Source: Thalassobaculum sp965228445 (GTDB lineage: Bacteria > Pseudomonadota > Alphaproteobacteria > Thalassobaculales > Thalassobaculaceae). From it: a DNA stretch of 64,000 bases. Every line of letters starts with the position of its first letter. The stretch's first letter is position 1. Where the stretch lies: the NCBI GenBank assembly GCA_965228445.1, contig OZ245813.1, positions 2,418,001 through 2,482,000 of the forward strand, written 5' to 3'. Positions 24,807 to 32,055 of the stretch are shown piece after piece. The notes under the pieces were generated by a model. It searched no databases, had not been told where the DNA came from, and saw nothing but the letters and a program-made list of their open reading frames with translations. The position numbers and the translations under genes were made by a program.

Positions 24807-25613
24807 ATGCCCTCCTTCATCCAGGCCACCGACACCCATTTCGTTCCCGGCGACCGCACCCTGTACGGCACCAGCCCGAAGGCGCGGCTCGAGGTCGGCA
24901 TCGCCCTGATCAACAGCGACCATGCCTCGGCCGACTTCCTGCTGATCACCGGCGACCTCGCCCATGACGGCGATGAGGCGGCCTACGAGACCCTGCGCGA
25001 CGTGCTGGCCGAGGCGCGTATCCCGGTGCATCTGATGATGGGCAACCACGACAGCCGTGCGCCGTTCCGTCGGGTCTTTCCCGACCAGCCCGAGATCGAG
25101 GGCGGCTTCGTGCAGTTCGCGATCGACGGCGACGGCTACCGCGTCCTGTGCCTGGACAGCCTGCATGACGAGCCGGCCCGCCACGAAGGACGGCTGTGCC
25201 CGACCCGGCTGGCCTGGCTCGACAAGGAGCTGGCGGCGACCCCGGCCGATGTGAAGCTGGTCGTGGCCTGCCACCACCCGCCGTTCGATCTCGGCATTCC
25301 GAACATGGACGACATCCGCCTGACCGACGGCGAGGCCATGTGGGAGGTGATGCAGCGGCGCAAGCCGGACCAGATGATCTTCGGCCATGTGCACCGGCCG
25401 ATCTGCGGCAACTGGCGCGGCATTCCGTTCCACCTGCAGCGCGCCTTCAACCACCAGGTCGCGCTGGACTTCGAACGCCGCGAGATCCTCGGCTTCTGCG
25501 AGGAGAACCCGGACATCTCGATCATCCGCCCGACGAACGACGGGGTGCAGATCTTTACCCGCTCCGTCGGCGGCGAGACCCGGTTCTTCCCGGCCCGCCC
25601 GGTCACCGCCTGA
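24807..25613 (+). CDS. Calcineurin-type phosphodiesterase, GpdQ/Icc-like
   Basis: A 268-residue dinuclear metallophosphoesterase. Visible ligands are D8-x-H10 (ATDTHF), the GDLAHDG motif, GNHDSR, the HH of VACHHPPF, and GHVHRP. This is the class III nucleotide PDE/GpdQ pattern. Family members cleave glycerophosphodiesters, cyclic nucleotides or other phosphodiesters. Being last in the operon with a UgpABCE-like importer and HAD phosphatase, it probably hydrolyses an imported phosphodiester in the cytoplasm, as no signal peptide is present. It ends 21 bp from the convergent DUF1206 gene. Confidence 0.88.
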   Translation: MPSFIQATDTHFVPGDRTLYGTSPKARLEVGIALINSDHASADFLLITGDLAHDGDEAAYETLRDVLAEARIPVHLMMGNHDSRAPFRRVFPDQPEIEGGFVQFAIDGDGYRVLCLDSLHDEPARHEGRLCPTRLAWLDKELAATPADVKLVVACHHPPFDLGIPNMDDIRLTDGEAMWEVMQRRKPDQMIFGHVHRPICGNWRGIPFHLQRAFNHQVALDFERREILGFCEENPDISIIRPTNDGVQIFTRSVGGETRFFPARPVTA

Positions 25614-25634
25614 CCCGGACGGCCGGCGCCGTCC

Positions 25635-26465
25635 TCAGCCGCCGGTCGCCTGGGCGCGCAGCCGGTCGATCACGTTGTCGTCGGTGATCCGGCGGTGGGC
25701 CGCCTCCACGAAGCTCGACAGGCCGAACATCAGCAGCCCGACCGAAACGATTCCCAGCAGCCAGGGACCGTAGGGCTGCTTCTGCAGCTCGCGCAACGCA
25801 TCAGCCAGACCGCCCGCCTGGCTCGGGTCGGTGTTCCAGCCGGCGCTGATCAGGAAGACCGCGACCAGGGCGAGGACGAAGGCCCGGGCGGCATAGCCGG
25901 CGCGACCGACCACCTCGGCTGTGCCGTGGGTCTCGGCGGAGATGGTCAGGTCGTCCATGAAATTGGCGGTCCAGGCCGCCTTCGCCTGGACCATGGCGAC
26001 CCCGAACACCACCGCGCCGACAGCCATCACCATCCACGGACCGTAGGGCTGGCGCATCAGCCAGCCGGTCCAGCCCTTCATGTCGCCGCCCGACATGGTC
26101 AGTCCGATGGCGAGGGCGGCCGCGTAGATCGCCAGACCGATATGGATCACCGCGCTGACGATCCGCCCGGTCCGCATTACCAGGCCGCGAGCATCATTGC
26201 CGATATCGTTCAGGTCGAGGACCGCTTCCACCATGCGGAACAGCCCGTAGCACAGCAGCCCGAGCGCCATGGCGCCGAGCATCGCCCAGCCGAACGGGCC
26301 GCCGACCAGGCTGTGCAGGGCGCCCTTGGTGTCGGTCGGAACGCCAAGCCCCAGGGCCGAGCGAATGGCAAACCATCCGACCAGCAGATACACGACGCCA
26401 TGCGCCGCGAAACCTATGCGGCCGAACGTCTCCAGTCGGTAGACCCGGTCCATAGGGTTCTCCAT
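25635..26465 (-). CDS. DUF1206 integral membrane protein
   Basis: A 276-residue protein with six membrane segments grouped as three repeats of a two-helix unit, the DUF1206 layout. Each repeat shows the same pattern: an aromatic/Gly-rich helix (FGRIGFAAHGVVYLLVGWFAI; TGRIVSAVIHIGLAIYAAAL; AGYAARAFVLALVAVFLISA) and a PYGPW or PFGWA loop (GGPFGWAMLG, RQPYGPWMVM, KQPYGPWLLG). Function is unknown. It stands alone. Confidence 0.88.
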   Translation of the reverse strand: MENPMDRVYRLETFGRIGFAAHGVVYLLVGWFAIRSALGLGVPTDTKGALHSLVGGPFGWAMLGAMALGLLCYGLFRMVEAVLDLNDIGNDARGLVMRTGRIVSAVIHIGLAIYAAALAIGLTMSGGDMKGWTGWLMRQPYGPWMVMAVGAVVFGVAMVQAKAAWTANFMDDLTISAETHGTAEVVGRAGYAARAFVLALVAVFLISAGWNTDPSQAGGLADALRELQKQPYGPWLLGIVSVGLLMFGLSSFVEAAHRRITDDNVIDRLRAQATGG

Positions 26466-26544
26466 TACGTTTGCCCGACCTAACGCGTGAGAACGGCATT
26501 CGGTTGCCTGCGGGGCCTATGCGACCCTGCCAAGGGCGAAACCG

Positions 26545-26559
26545 TTAAGGAATTCTTCA
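26545..26559. promoter_or_regulatory. Weak CtrA-like motif upstream of first PAS_5 gene
   Basis: TTAAGGAATTCTTCA fits TTAA-N7-TTAA with one mismatch (TTCA) and is 174 bp upstream of the first PAS_5 start. It would be weak evidence alone; it is listed because a perfect match precedes the second paralogue. The rest of the 267-bp gap 26466-26732 holds nothing else I can recognise. Confidence 0.3.
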
Positions 26560-26732
26560 GACTCCGCGCCTTTAGGTTGTCGAGAGAACTCCATTTCTCC
26601 CCACCCTTTGGTGTCCGCCCATGTCCGACGCTCAGCACCGCCCCGGCGCGAACCGGGGGACCGTCCGCCTGGCATGGACGCCGCCGCCCGTTCGTGAATA
26701 CTGGATCGAACGCATTCGTCTCGGAGGTTGGC

Positions 26733-27368
26733 ATGCAGGCCTCTGACAATCCCGACGCGCCGGCGGTGCCCGATCCGGTCGGGCTGTGCTCGGACATCTT
26801 CGAGCATTGGCGCTCGCTCGCCGATGCCGGCGAGGCGGTCCAGGGCATTCCGGTCCGCGACCAGATCGACCTCCTGACGCTGCCCAGATCTGCGCGCGGC
26901 AACTTCTTCCTGATCGAACGGCGTGACGAGCGGTACTTGGTACGCCTTGCCTCGACCACGCTGGTGGAGAACATGGGGACCGAGACCACGGGCAAGTATC
27001 TGGATCAGCTCATGCGGCCGGAGATCTACCCCGCGCGCCGCGCCCTGTTCGATTTATGTGTACAGCAGGCCTCTCCCGTCTACTATGGCGCGACTCTCGC
27101 CGCCCCCACTCGGGGGCACATTGCCTTTCGCAGGATCCTGCTCCCGCTGCGGAGCGCGCCCGACGCAGAAATCGATCTGGTCTGTGGTGCAATGGAATTT
27201 CTCTCTACCCAGGAACTCGCCGATGGATCGCCGCATTCGACCAAATCCGGCCCCAACGACCCGGTCGAGGACAAGGGGCTGGTATTCCGCAGGGTTTTCG
27301 CTGCGGGGCGGTGGATCGACTGGTCGGACGGCCTGTCGGAAAGCGCCGCCGGGCCCGATTTCCGTTAA
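26733..27368 (+). CDS. PAS_5 (PF07310-like) single-domain PAS protein, copy 1
   Basis: A 211-residue soluble protein. The segment from about residue 20 to 165 follows the alphaproteobacterial PAS_5 pattern: GLCSDIFEHWRSL, RDQIDLLTLP, FFLIERRDERYLVRLASTTLVENMGTETTGKYLDQLM, and RILLPLRS...DLVCGAMEF. Such proteins have no catalytic domain and act as small sensory or scaffolding factors. GGAGG 6 bp before ATG 26733 selects this start. It is paralogous to the next gene, with the same motif order. Copy 1 ends in the first half of a CtrA box. Confidence 0.8.
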   Translation: MQASDNPDAPAVPDPVGLCSDIFEHWRSLADAGEAVQGIPVRDQIDLLTLPRSARGNFFLIERRDERYLVRLASTTLVENMGTETTGKYLDQLMRPEIYPARRALFDLCVQQASPVYYGATLAAPTRGHIAFRRILLPLRSAPDAEIDLVCGAMEFLSTQELADGSPHSTKSGPNDPVEDKGLVFRRVFAAGRWIDWSDGLSESAAGPDFR

Positions 27369-27380
27369 CGAGTCGTTAAC
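27365..27380. promoter_or_regulatory. Perfect CtrA-type box (TTAA-N7-TTAAC)
   Basis: TTAACGAGTCGTTAAC matches the full CtrA consensus TTAA-N7-TTAAC with no mismatch; it is also two GTTAAC palindromes one turn apart. It overlaps the stop codon of PAS_5 copy 1 and lies 108 bp upstream of copy 2. CtrA is the master cell-cycle/motility regulator of alphaproteobacteria. Regulation of copy 2 is inferred from position. Confidence 0.6.
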
Positions 27381-27487
27381 CTTTCTACCCAAGGATGCGG
27401 TCCGGGTGGATTGGTTGCGCCTCCATCGCACTCTCGCACGCGGGGCATCTGCCTCTCCTATCGGTTGTTATAATATGGAGCGGGGCG

Positions 27488-28099
27488 TTGTCAGAAACCG
27501 GCTTCCCCGGTGAGCTAAGAAGCCAGGGCATCGCTCCGGACGGCCTGTGCGCCGACCTGTTCGGCCACTGGCTCGAGCTATGCGCCACCTCCTCCGCTCC
27601 CGACCGGATCCCCGTCCGTTCCCAGATCGACATGCTGACCCTGCCGACCCAGGTCCTGCCCTGGTTCTTCCTGCAGGAATGGCGCGACGGTCGCTACAGA
27701 AGCATCATCGCCGGCACCAAGCTGACCGACGAGTTCGGGTTCGAGCCCAAGGGCCGATTCATGGACGAGCTGTTGTCGAACGCCGTCTATCACGCCCGCC
27801 GCAAGATGTTCGATACCTGCCTGGAGCTCGGCCTGCCGTTCTACTACCGCGGCAGCCTGTCGAAGCCGGCGGACCGCTACGTTGCCTTCCAGCGCCTGCT
27901 GCTGCCGCTGCGGGCGACGGAGGACGCGCCGATCAGCCTGCTGTTCGGCGTCCTGCGGTTCTACGAGCGGCCCGCCCTCAGCGACCGCGAGCAGCGACTG
28001 CTGGAATTCGATCCCGGCAGCCTGTTCCACTGCAGCACCTACGAGAACGGCCGGTGGCTCACCTGGCCGCCGGAGCGGACCGAAGCGCCAGCCCGCTGA
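27488..28099 (+). CDS. PAS_5 (PF07310-like) single-domain PAS protein, copy 2
   Basis: A 203-residue paralogue of the preceding gene, sharing GLCADLFGHWLEL, RSQIDMLTLP, FFLQEWRDGRYRSIIAGTKLTDEFGFEPKGRFMDELL and RLLLPLRATEDAPISLLFGVLRFYE. TTG at 27488 is chosen because GGAG lies 6 bp upstream and the resulting N-terminus aligns with copy 1 within two residues; the ATG at 27395 would add 31 residues without homology. A perfect CtrA box is upstream. It ends 23 bp from the convergent methyltransferase gene. Confidence 0.78.
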   Translation: MSETGFPGELRSQGIAPDGLCADLFGHWLELCATSSAPDRIPVRSQIDMLTLPTQVLPWFFLQEWRDGRYRSIIAGTKLTDEFGFEPKGRFMDELLSNAVYHARRKMFDTCLELGLPFYYRGSLSKPADRYVAFQRLLLPLRATEDAPISLLFGVLRFYERPALSDREQRLLEFDPGSLFHCSTYENGRWLTWPPERTEAPAR

Positions 28100-28122
28100 A
28101 CGGCCGGCGGCGCCGTACCGGC

Positions 28123-29313
28123 TCAGTCCAGCGCGAAGACCATCGCCTTCAGGTAGGCGCTCTCCGGCAGATGCGCATGCACCGGGTGATCCGGCCCGGC
28201 ACCCGCCGAACGCAGCAGGCGTCCCTGACGCTCGGCGTCCCCCAGACCGCGCGCGTTCTGCTGGGCGAAGGACACCGGATCCATATGGTGCGAGCACGAA
28301 GCGAGCAGCAGCACGCCGCCCGGCGCCGTGATCTGCGCCGTCATCCGGGCCAGCTTGCGATAGGCCTTGGCGGCCGGGCCGACGTCCTTCTTGGAGCGCG
28401 CGAAGGCGGGCGGATCGCAGATCACGATGTCGTACTGCGCGCCGGTCTTCACCAGATGCTCCAGGGCGGCAAAGGCGTCCGCCTTTCGCGTGCTGACCCG
28501 GTCGGCGACGCCGCTCAGGTCCGCCGCCTTGGCCGCCTGGGCCAGGGCCGGTGCCGCCCGGTCGATCAGGTCGACCTCCGCCGCGCCGGCGACGGCCGCC
28601 TGCACCCCGAAGCCACCGATATGGGTGTAGAGGTCGAGCACCCGTGCACCCGCCGCGAGACGGGCGATGAAGGCGCGGTTGTCGCGGTGATCGAAGAACC
28701 AGCCGGTCTTCTGGCCGCCCATCGGGTCGAGCGGGAACAGCGCCCCGCCCTCGGCCACCAGTGCCGGATTCGGCACCGTGCCCTCGACCAGCCGCACCTC
28801 CTCGCCGAGCCCCTCCAGCTTGCGCACCGGGCTGTCGTTGCGCAGCACGACGGCCGCCGGCGCCAGCACCTCGCGCACCGCCTCGGCAACCAGCGGCACC
28901 ATGCGGTCCATGCCGGCGGAATTGGCCTGGATCACCACGACCTCGCCATAGCGGTCGACGATCAGGCCGGGCAGGCCGTCGGCCTCCGCATGCACGACGC
29001 GGTAGTACGGTGCGTCGAACATCCGCTCGCGCCACGCCAGGGCCTCCGCCAGCTTGCCGGCGATCCAGGCGGCATCGATCTCGGCCTCCGGGTCGCGGTC
29101 CAGCATGCGCAGGGCGATCAGGCTGTGCGGGTTCATGTGCGCCCATCCGAGCGGCTCACCGGCATGGGTCTCCACCGTCACCAGGGTGCCGGGCGTCAGG
29201 GCCTTGGCCTCGGCGGTCATTGCGATCTCGTTGGAGAAGCCCCAGGGATGGCCACGCAGCAGGCGCGTGCCGCCTCCCTTGTTCAGACGGATGGTGGCGG
29301 TCTTGTCGGACAT
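28123..29313 (-). CDS. RlmI-like class I SAM-dependent rRNA methyltransferase
   Basis: A 396-residue protein. An N-terminal PUA domain (TIRLNKGGGTRLLRGHPWGFSNEI) is followed by the central region with GLIVDRYGEVVVIQ and a Rossmann methyltransferase domain starting with FDHRDNRAFIARLAAGARVLDLYTHIGGFG. The catalytic CDPPAFARSKKD motif is present. This matches RlmI/RlmK-type enzymes; E. coli RlmI makes m5C1962 in 23S rRNA. The exact target base is not certain here. Confidence 0.88.
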   Translation of the reverse strand: MSDKTATIRLNKGGGTRLLRGHPWGFSNEIAMTAEAKALTPGTLVTVETHAGEPLGWAHMNPHSLIALRMLDRDPEAEIDAAWIAGKLAEALAWRERMFDAPYYRVVHAEADGLPGLIVDRYGEVVVIQANSAGMDRMVPLVAEAVREVLAPAAVVLRNDSPVRKLEGLGEEVRLVEGTVPNPALVAEGGALFPLDPMGGQKTGWFFDHRDNRAFIARLAAGARVLDLYTHIGGFGVQAAVAGAAEVDLIDRAAPALAQAAKAADLSGVADRVSTRKADAFAALEHLVKTGAQYDIVICDPPAFARSKKDVGPAAKAYRKLARMTAQITAPGGVLLLASCSHHMDPVSFAQQNARGLGDAERQGRLLRSAGAGPDHPVHAHLPESAYLKAMVFALD

Positions 29314-29405
29314 GGAACTCTCCGCGGCGGACGGGTGCGACAGGCGTCAGCGACTATGGGGTGCGGGTTATGGCACGACAGACCGGGCTCGCGGTACCAT
29401 AAGCT

Positions 29406-30059
29406 ATGATTCGCGCTCTGATCCTGTCCACCCTGGTTGCCGCTCTGACCGGCTGCGCCGCGCCGCAGACCGCCGTGCAAACGCCGGGACCGCCGGCCCC
29501 GCAGCTCACCCTGGTGGAAGCCGTGCCGCCGGACGCGCGCTGCCGCGCCGTCGGACGGACCGGCCGGCGGGACATGCAGCCGGCCCCGATGAGCATCGAG
29601 CCGCGCAAGCTCGGCTTCCCGATCGAGGTGACCTGCGAGGCGCCGGGCTATCTGACCACCACGGAGACGCTGCACCCGCGTCCCCTGCCGGACCTGCTGA
29701 CCGCCGCCCAGGAGCGTCGTCCGATCTCCCCCATGGCCGACCCGTCCCCCGCCGCCGGCGCGTCGGCCGGCAGCGAGGTTCCCTTCCGCATCATCGTGCC
29801 CCTGCGCGGCGGCCTGTTCGATACCGCCGCCCAGCGCGCGGCGTTCTACGAGGCCCTGCTGAACGACCGCGTGGCCCGGTGGACAGCCCTGCAGCACCGG
29901 GCCGAAGCCGATTGCGGCCGGCCCGCGACGTCCCGGGCTGGCGCCAGTTCGACCTCCCCGCCCGAGGTCTGCCGGCGGGCCTATGGCTGGCTGCGCGAGC
30001 TGCGCGACGCCGATTTGCGCAAGTTGGAAATCGACCGCCGGCGGGCCACGTTCCGCTGA
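29406..30059 (+). CDS. Hypothetical lipoprotein
   Basis: A 217-residue protein with a clear lipoprotein signal MIRALILSTLVAALTGC (lipobox LTGC, lipidated C17). The mature part has a PEGA-like short domain (residues 40-85: CRAVGRTGRRDMQ...ITCEAPGYLTTTETLHP style), a proline/alanine linker and a C-terminal helical segment with several cysteines (ADCGRPATS, PPEVCRRAYGWLREL). I do not recognise a function. It is divergent from the methyltransferase and precedes the transhydrogenase operon by 198 bp. Confidence 0.7.
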   Translation: MIRALILSTLVAALTGCAAPQTAVQTPGPPAPQLTLVEAVPPDARCRAVGRTGRRDMQPAPMSIEPRKLGFPIEVTCEAPGYLTTTETLHPRPLPDLLTAAQERRPISPMADPSPAAGASAGSEVPFRIIVPLRGGLFDTAAQRAAFYEALLNDRVARWTALQHRAEADCGRPATSRAGASSTSPPEVCRRAYGWLRELRDADLRKLEIDRRRATFR

Positions 30060-30257
30060 ACCCGGCCCCGATTTCCTTTTGATTCCGGCCGCTCAACGGA
30101 TTTTTAGAATTATCCCATTGCCCATCACGCGCTTGTCGCTGGTACAGTCCCGTGCAGTTAACTACGTGCGGGCACAGGGTTGGCGTCCGGGTTGCGCGAT
30201 CAGCGCTCCACCCGGCATAACCTGTCCACGAAAAAGGGAATCCAGCGGGGACCCAAG

Positions 30258-31583
30258 ATGAAAATCGGCATCGTCAAGGAACGCCGAGAGGGCGAGAAAC
30301 GCGTCGCAGCCTCTGCGGACACGGTAAAGAAGTACATTCAGCTCGGCGCGGACGTCGCGATCGAGTCCGGCGCCGGCCTGACCGCCGCCGTGACCGACGC
30401 CGCCTATGCCGCCGCGGGCGCAACCATCGTCAAATCGGCCAAGGAGGCGATCGGCGACGCCGATGTCGTCCTGAAGGTCCGAAAACCGACACCGGACGAG
30501 ATCCCGCTGCTCAAGAAGGGCGCGCTGCTGATCTCCCTGATGGAGCCGCACAAGGACAAGGCGATCGTCGACGCCATCGCCAGGCAGGGCGTGCGCAGCT
30601 TCGCCCTGGAGCTGGTGCCGCGGATCACCCGCGCCCAGTCGATGGACGTGCTGTCGTCGCAGTCGAACCTGGCCGGCTACAAGGCGGTGCTGGACGCCGC
30701 CGCGGTGTTCGGCCGCGCCTTCCCGATGATGATGACCGCCGCCGGCACGGTTCCGCCGGCCCGCGTCCTCGTCATGGGCGCCGGCGTCGCCGGTCTGCAG
30801 GCCATCGCCACCGCCCGCCGTCTCGGCGCCATCGTGTCGGCCACCGACGTGCGCCCGGCCGCCAAGGAGCAGGTCGAGAGCCTGGGCGGAACCTTCGTTG
30901 CCGTGGAGGACGAGGAGTTCAAGCAGGCCGAGACCGCCGGCGGCTATGCCAAGGAAATGAGCGACGAGTACAAGAAGAAGCAGGCGGCCCTGATCGCCGA
31001 GACCATCGCCAAGCAGGACATCGTCATCACCACCGCCCTGATCCCGGGCCGGCCGGCCCCGGTGCTGGTCACCGAGGACATGGTGAAGACCATGAAGCCG
31101 GGATCGGTCATCGTCGATCTGGCGGTCGAGCAGGGCGGCAACTGCCCGCTGTCCAAGCCGGGCGAGGTCGTGGAGGCGCATGGCGTCACCCTGGTCGGCC
31201 ACCTGAACGTGCCGAGCCGGGTGGCGGTCGACGCCAGCGCGCTCTACGCCAAGAACCTGCTGAACTTCCTCACTCCCCTGATCGACAAGGAGAGCAAGTC
31301 GATCAAGGTCGACGAGGAGGACGAGATCATCAAGGCGTCCAGCATCACCAAGGACGGCGCGATCACCAACGAGCGGATCCTGGCATTGCCGGACGAGCCG
31401 GCCCTCGCCCCGACAGCGAAGCCGGCCGCGAAATCGGCGGCGAAGCCAGCGGCGAAGAAGGCACCGGCGAAGAAGCCGGCCGCCAAGAAAGACGCTCCCA
31501 AGGCCGCCGAGACGACGGCTGACGAAACCAAGCCGGACGCGGCGCCGAAGCCGGACGGCTCAGGCGGCGACGCCAAGGCGTAA
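30258..31583 (+). CDS. pntAA: NAD(P) transhydrogenase subunit alpha part 1 (PntAA) with long lysine/alanine-rich tail
   Basis: A 441-residue soluble NAD(H)-binding subunit (domain I) of proton-translocating transhydrogenase. It begins MKIGIVKERREGEKRVAASAD and holds the RQD-loop region and the nucleotide-binding GAGVAGLQAIATARRLGA fold, all typical. Normal alpha-1 subunits end around residue 380-385. Here about 60 further residues follow, made almost only of K, A and P in repeats such as AAKSAAKPAAKKAPAKKPAA, then an acidic end rich in D, E and G. It is the first gene of the pnt operon; GGGGA precedes the ATG. Confidence 0.93.
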   Translation: MKIGIVKERREGEKRVAASADTVKKYIQLGADVAIESGAGLTAAVTDAAYAAAGATIVKSAKEAIGDADVVLKVRKPTPDEIPLLKKGALLISLMEPHKDKAIVDAIARQGVRSFALELVPRITRAQSMDVLSSQSNLAGYKAVLDAAAVFGRAFPMMMTAAGTVPPARVLVMGAGVAGLQAIATARRLGAIVSATDVRPAAKEQVESLGGTFVAVEDEEFKQAETAGGYAKEMSDEYKKKQAALIAETIAKQDIVITTALIPGRPAPVLVTEDMVKTMKPGSVIVDLAVEQGGNCPLSKPGEVVEAHGVTLVGHLNVPSRVAVDASALYAKNLLNFLTPLIDKESKSIKVDEEDEIIKASSITKDGAITNERILALPDEPALAPTAKPAAKSAAKPAAKKAPAKKPAAKKDAPKAAETTADETKPDAAPKPDGSGGDAKA

Positions 31584-31595
31584 GGAGGGACCCAG

Positions 31596-32039
31596 ATGTC
31601 GGACACTTCTCTCGCGGACAAGCTCAAGGACCTCGCCGAAGAGGCCCGCGAGCTCGCCTCTGACGCCGCCGATCTGGCCACCCAGGCCGGAAGCGCGGCG
31701 CTGGACAAGACCGTCGCCGCGACCGCCCCGGCGGCCCAGGCCGCCCAGGGCGGCGGGCTGGACCCGACGGTGGTCGGCCTGACCGTCTTCGTGCTCGCCT
31801 GCTTCGTCGGCTACTACGTGGTGTGGCGGGTCACCCCGGCCCTGCACTCGCCGCTGATGGCCGTCACCAACGCGATCTCCTCGGTCATCATCGTCGGCGC
31901 GCTGATCGCCGCCGGCCCGGACAGCATGAACTTCTCGTCGATCATGGGCTTCTTCGCCGTGGTGCTGGCCAGCGTGAACATCGCTGGCGGCTTCCTGGTG
32001 ACCGAGCGCATGCTCGCCATGTTCAAGAAGAAGAAGTGA
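31596..32039 (+). CDS. pntAB: NAD(P) transhydrogenase subunit alpha part 2 (PntAB)
   Basis: A 147-residue membrane subunit (first part of domain II). The first 55 residues form an amphipathic alanine/aspartate-rich stretch (LADKLKDLAEEARELASDAADLATQ), then about three membrane helices: VVGLTVFVLACFVGYYVVW, LMAVTNAISSVIIVGALIAAG, and IMGFFAVVLASVNIAGGFLV, ending in MLAMFKKKK. It starts 12 bp after pntAA with an AGGAGGG RBS. The acidic N-terminal stretch follows the basic PntAA tail in gene order. Confidence 0.93.
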   Translation: MSDTSLADKLKDLAEEARELASDAADLATQAGSAALDKTVAATAPAAQAAQGGGLDPTVVGLTVFVLACFVGYYVVWRVTPALHSPLMAVTNAISSVIIVGALIAAGPDSMNFSSIMGFFAVVLASVNIAGGFLVTERMLAMFKKKK

Positions 32040-32055
32040 GGGAAGGACCCGTATC

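Noticed and set aside
30133..30161. TTGTCG with 17-bp spacer as a pnt promoter
   Set aside because: The matching -10 sequence (AGTTAA) fits the consensus poorly, so the promoter cannot be supported.
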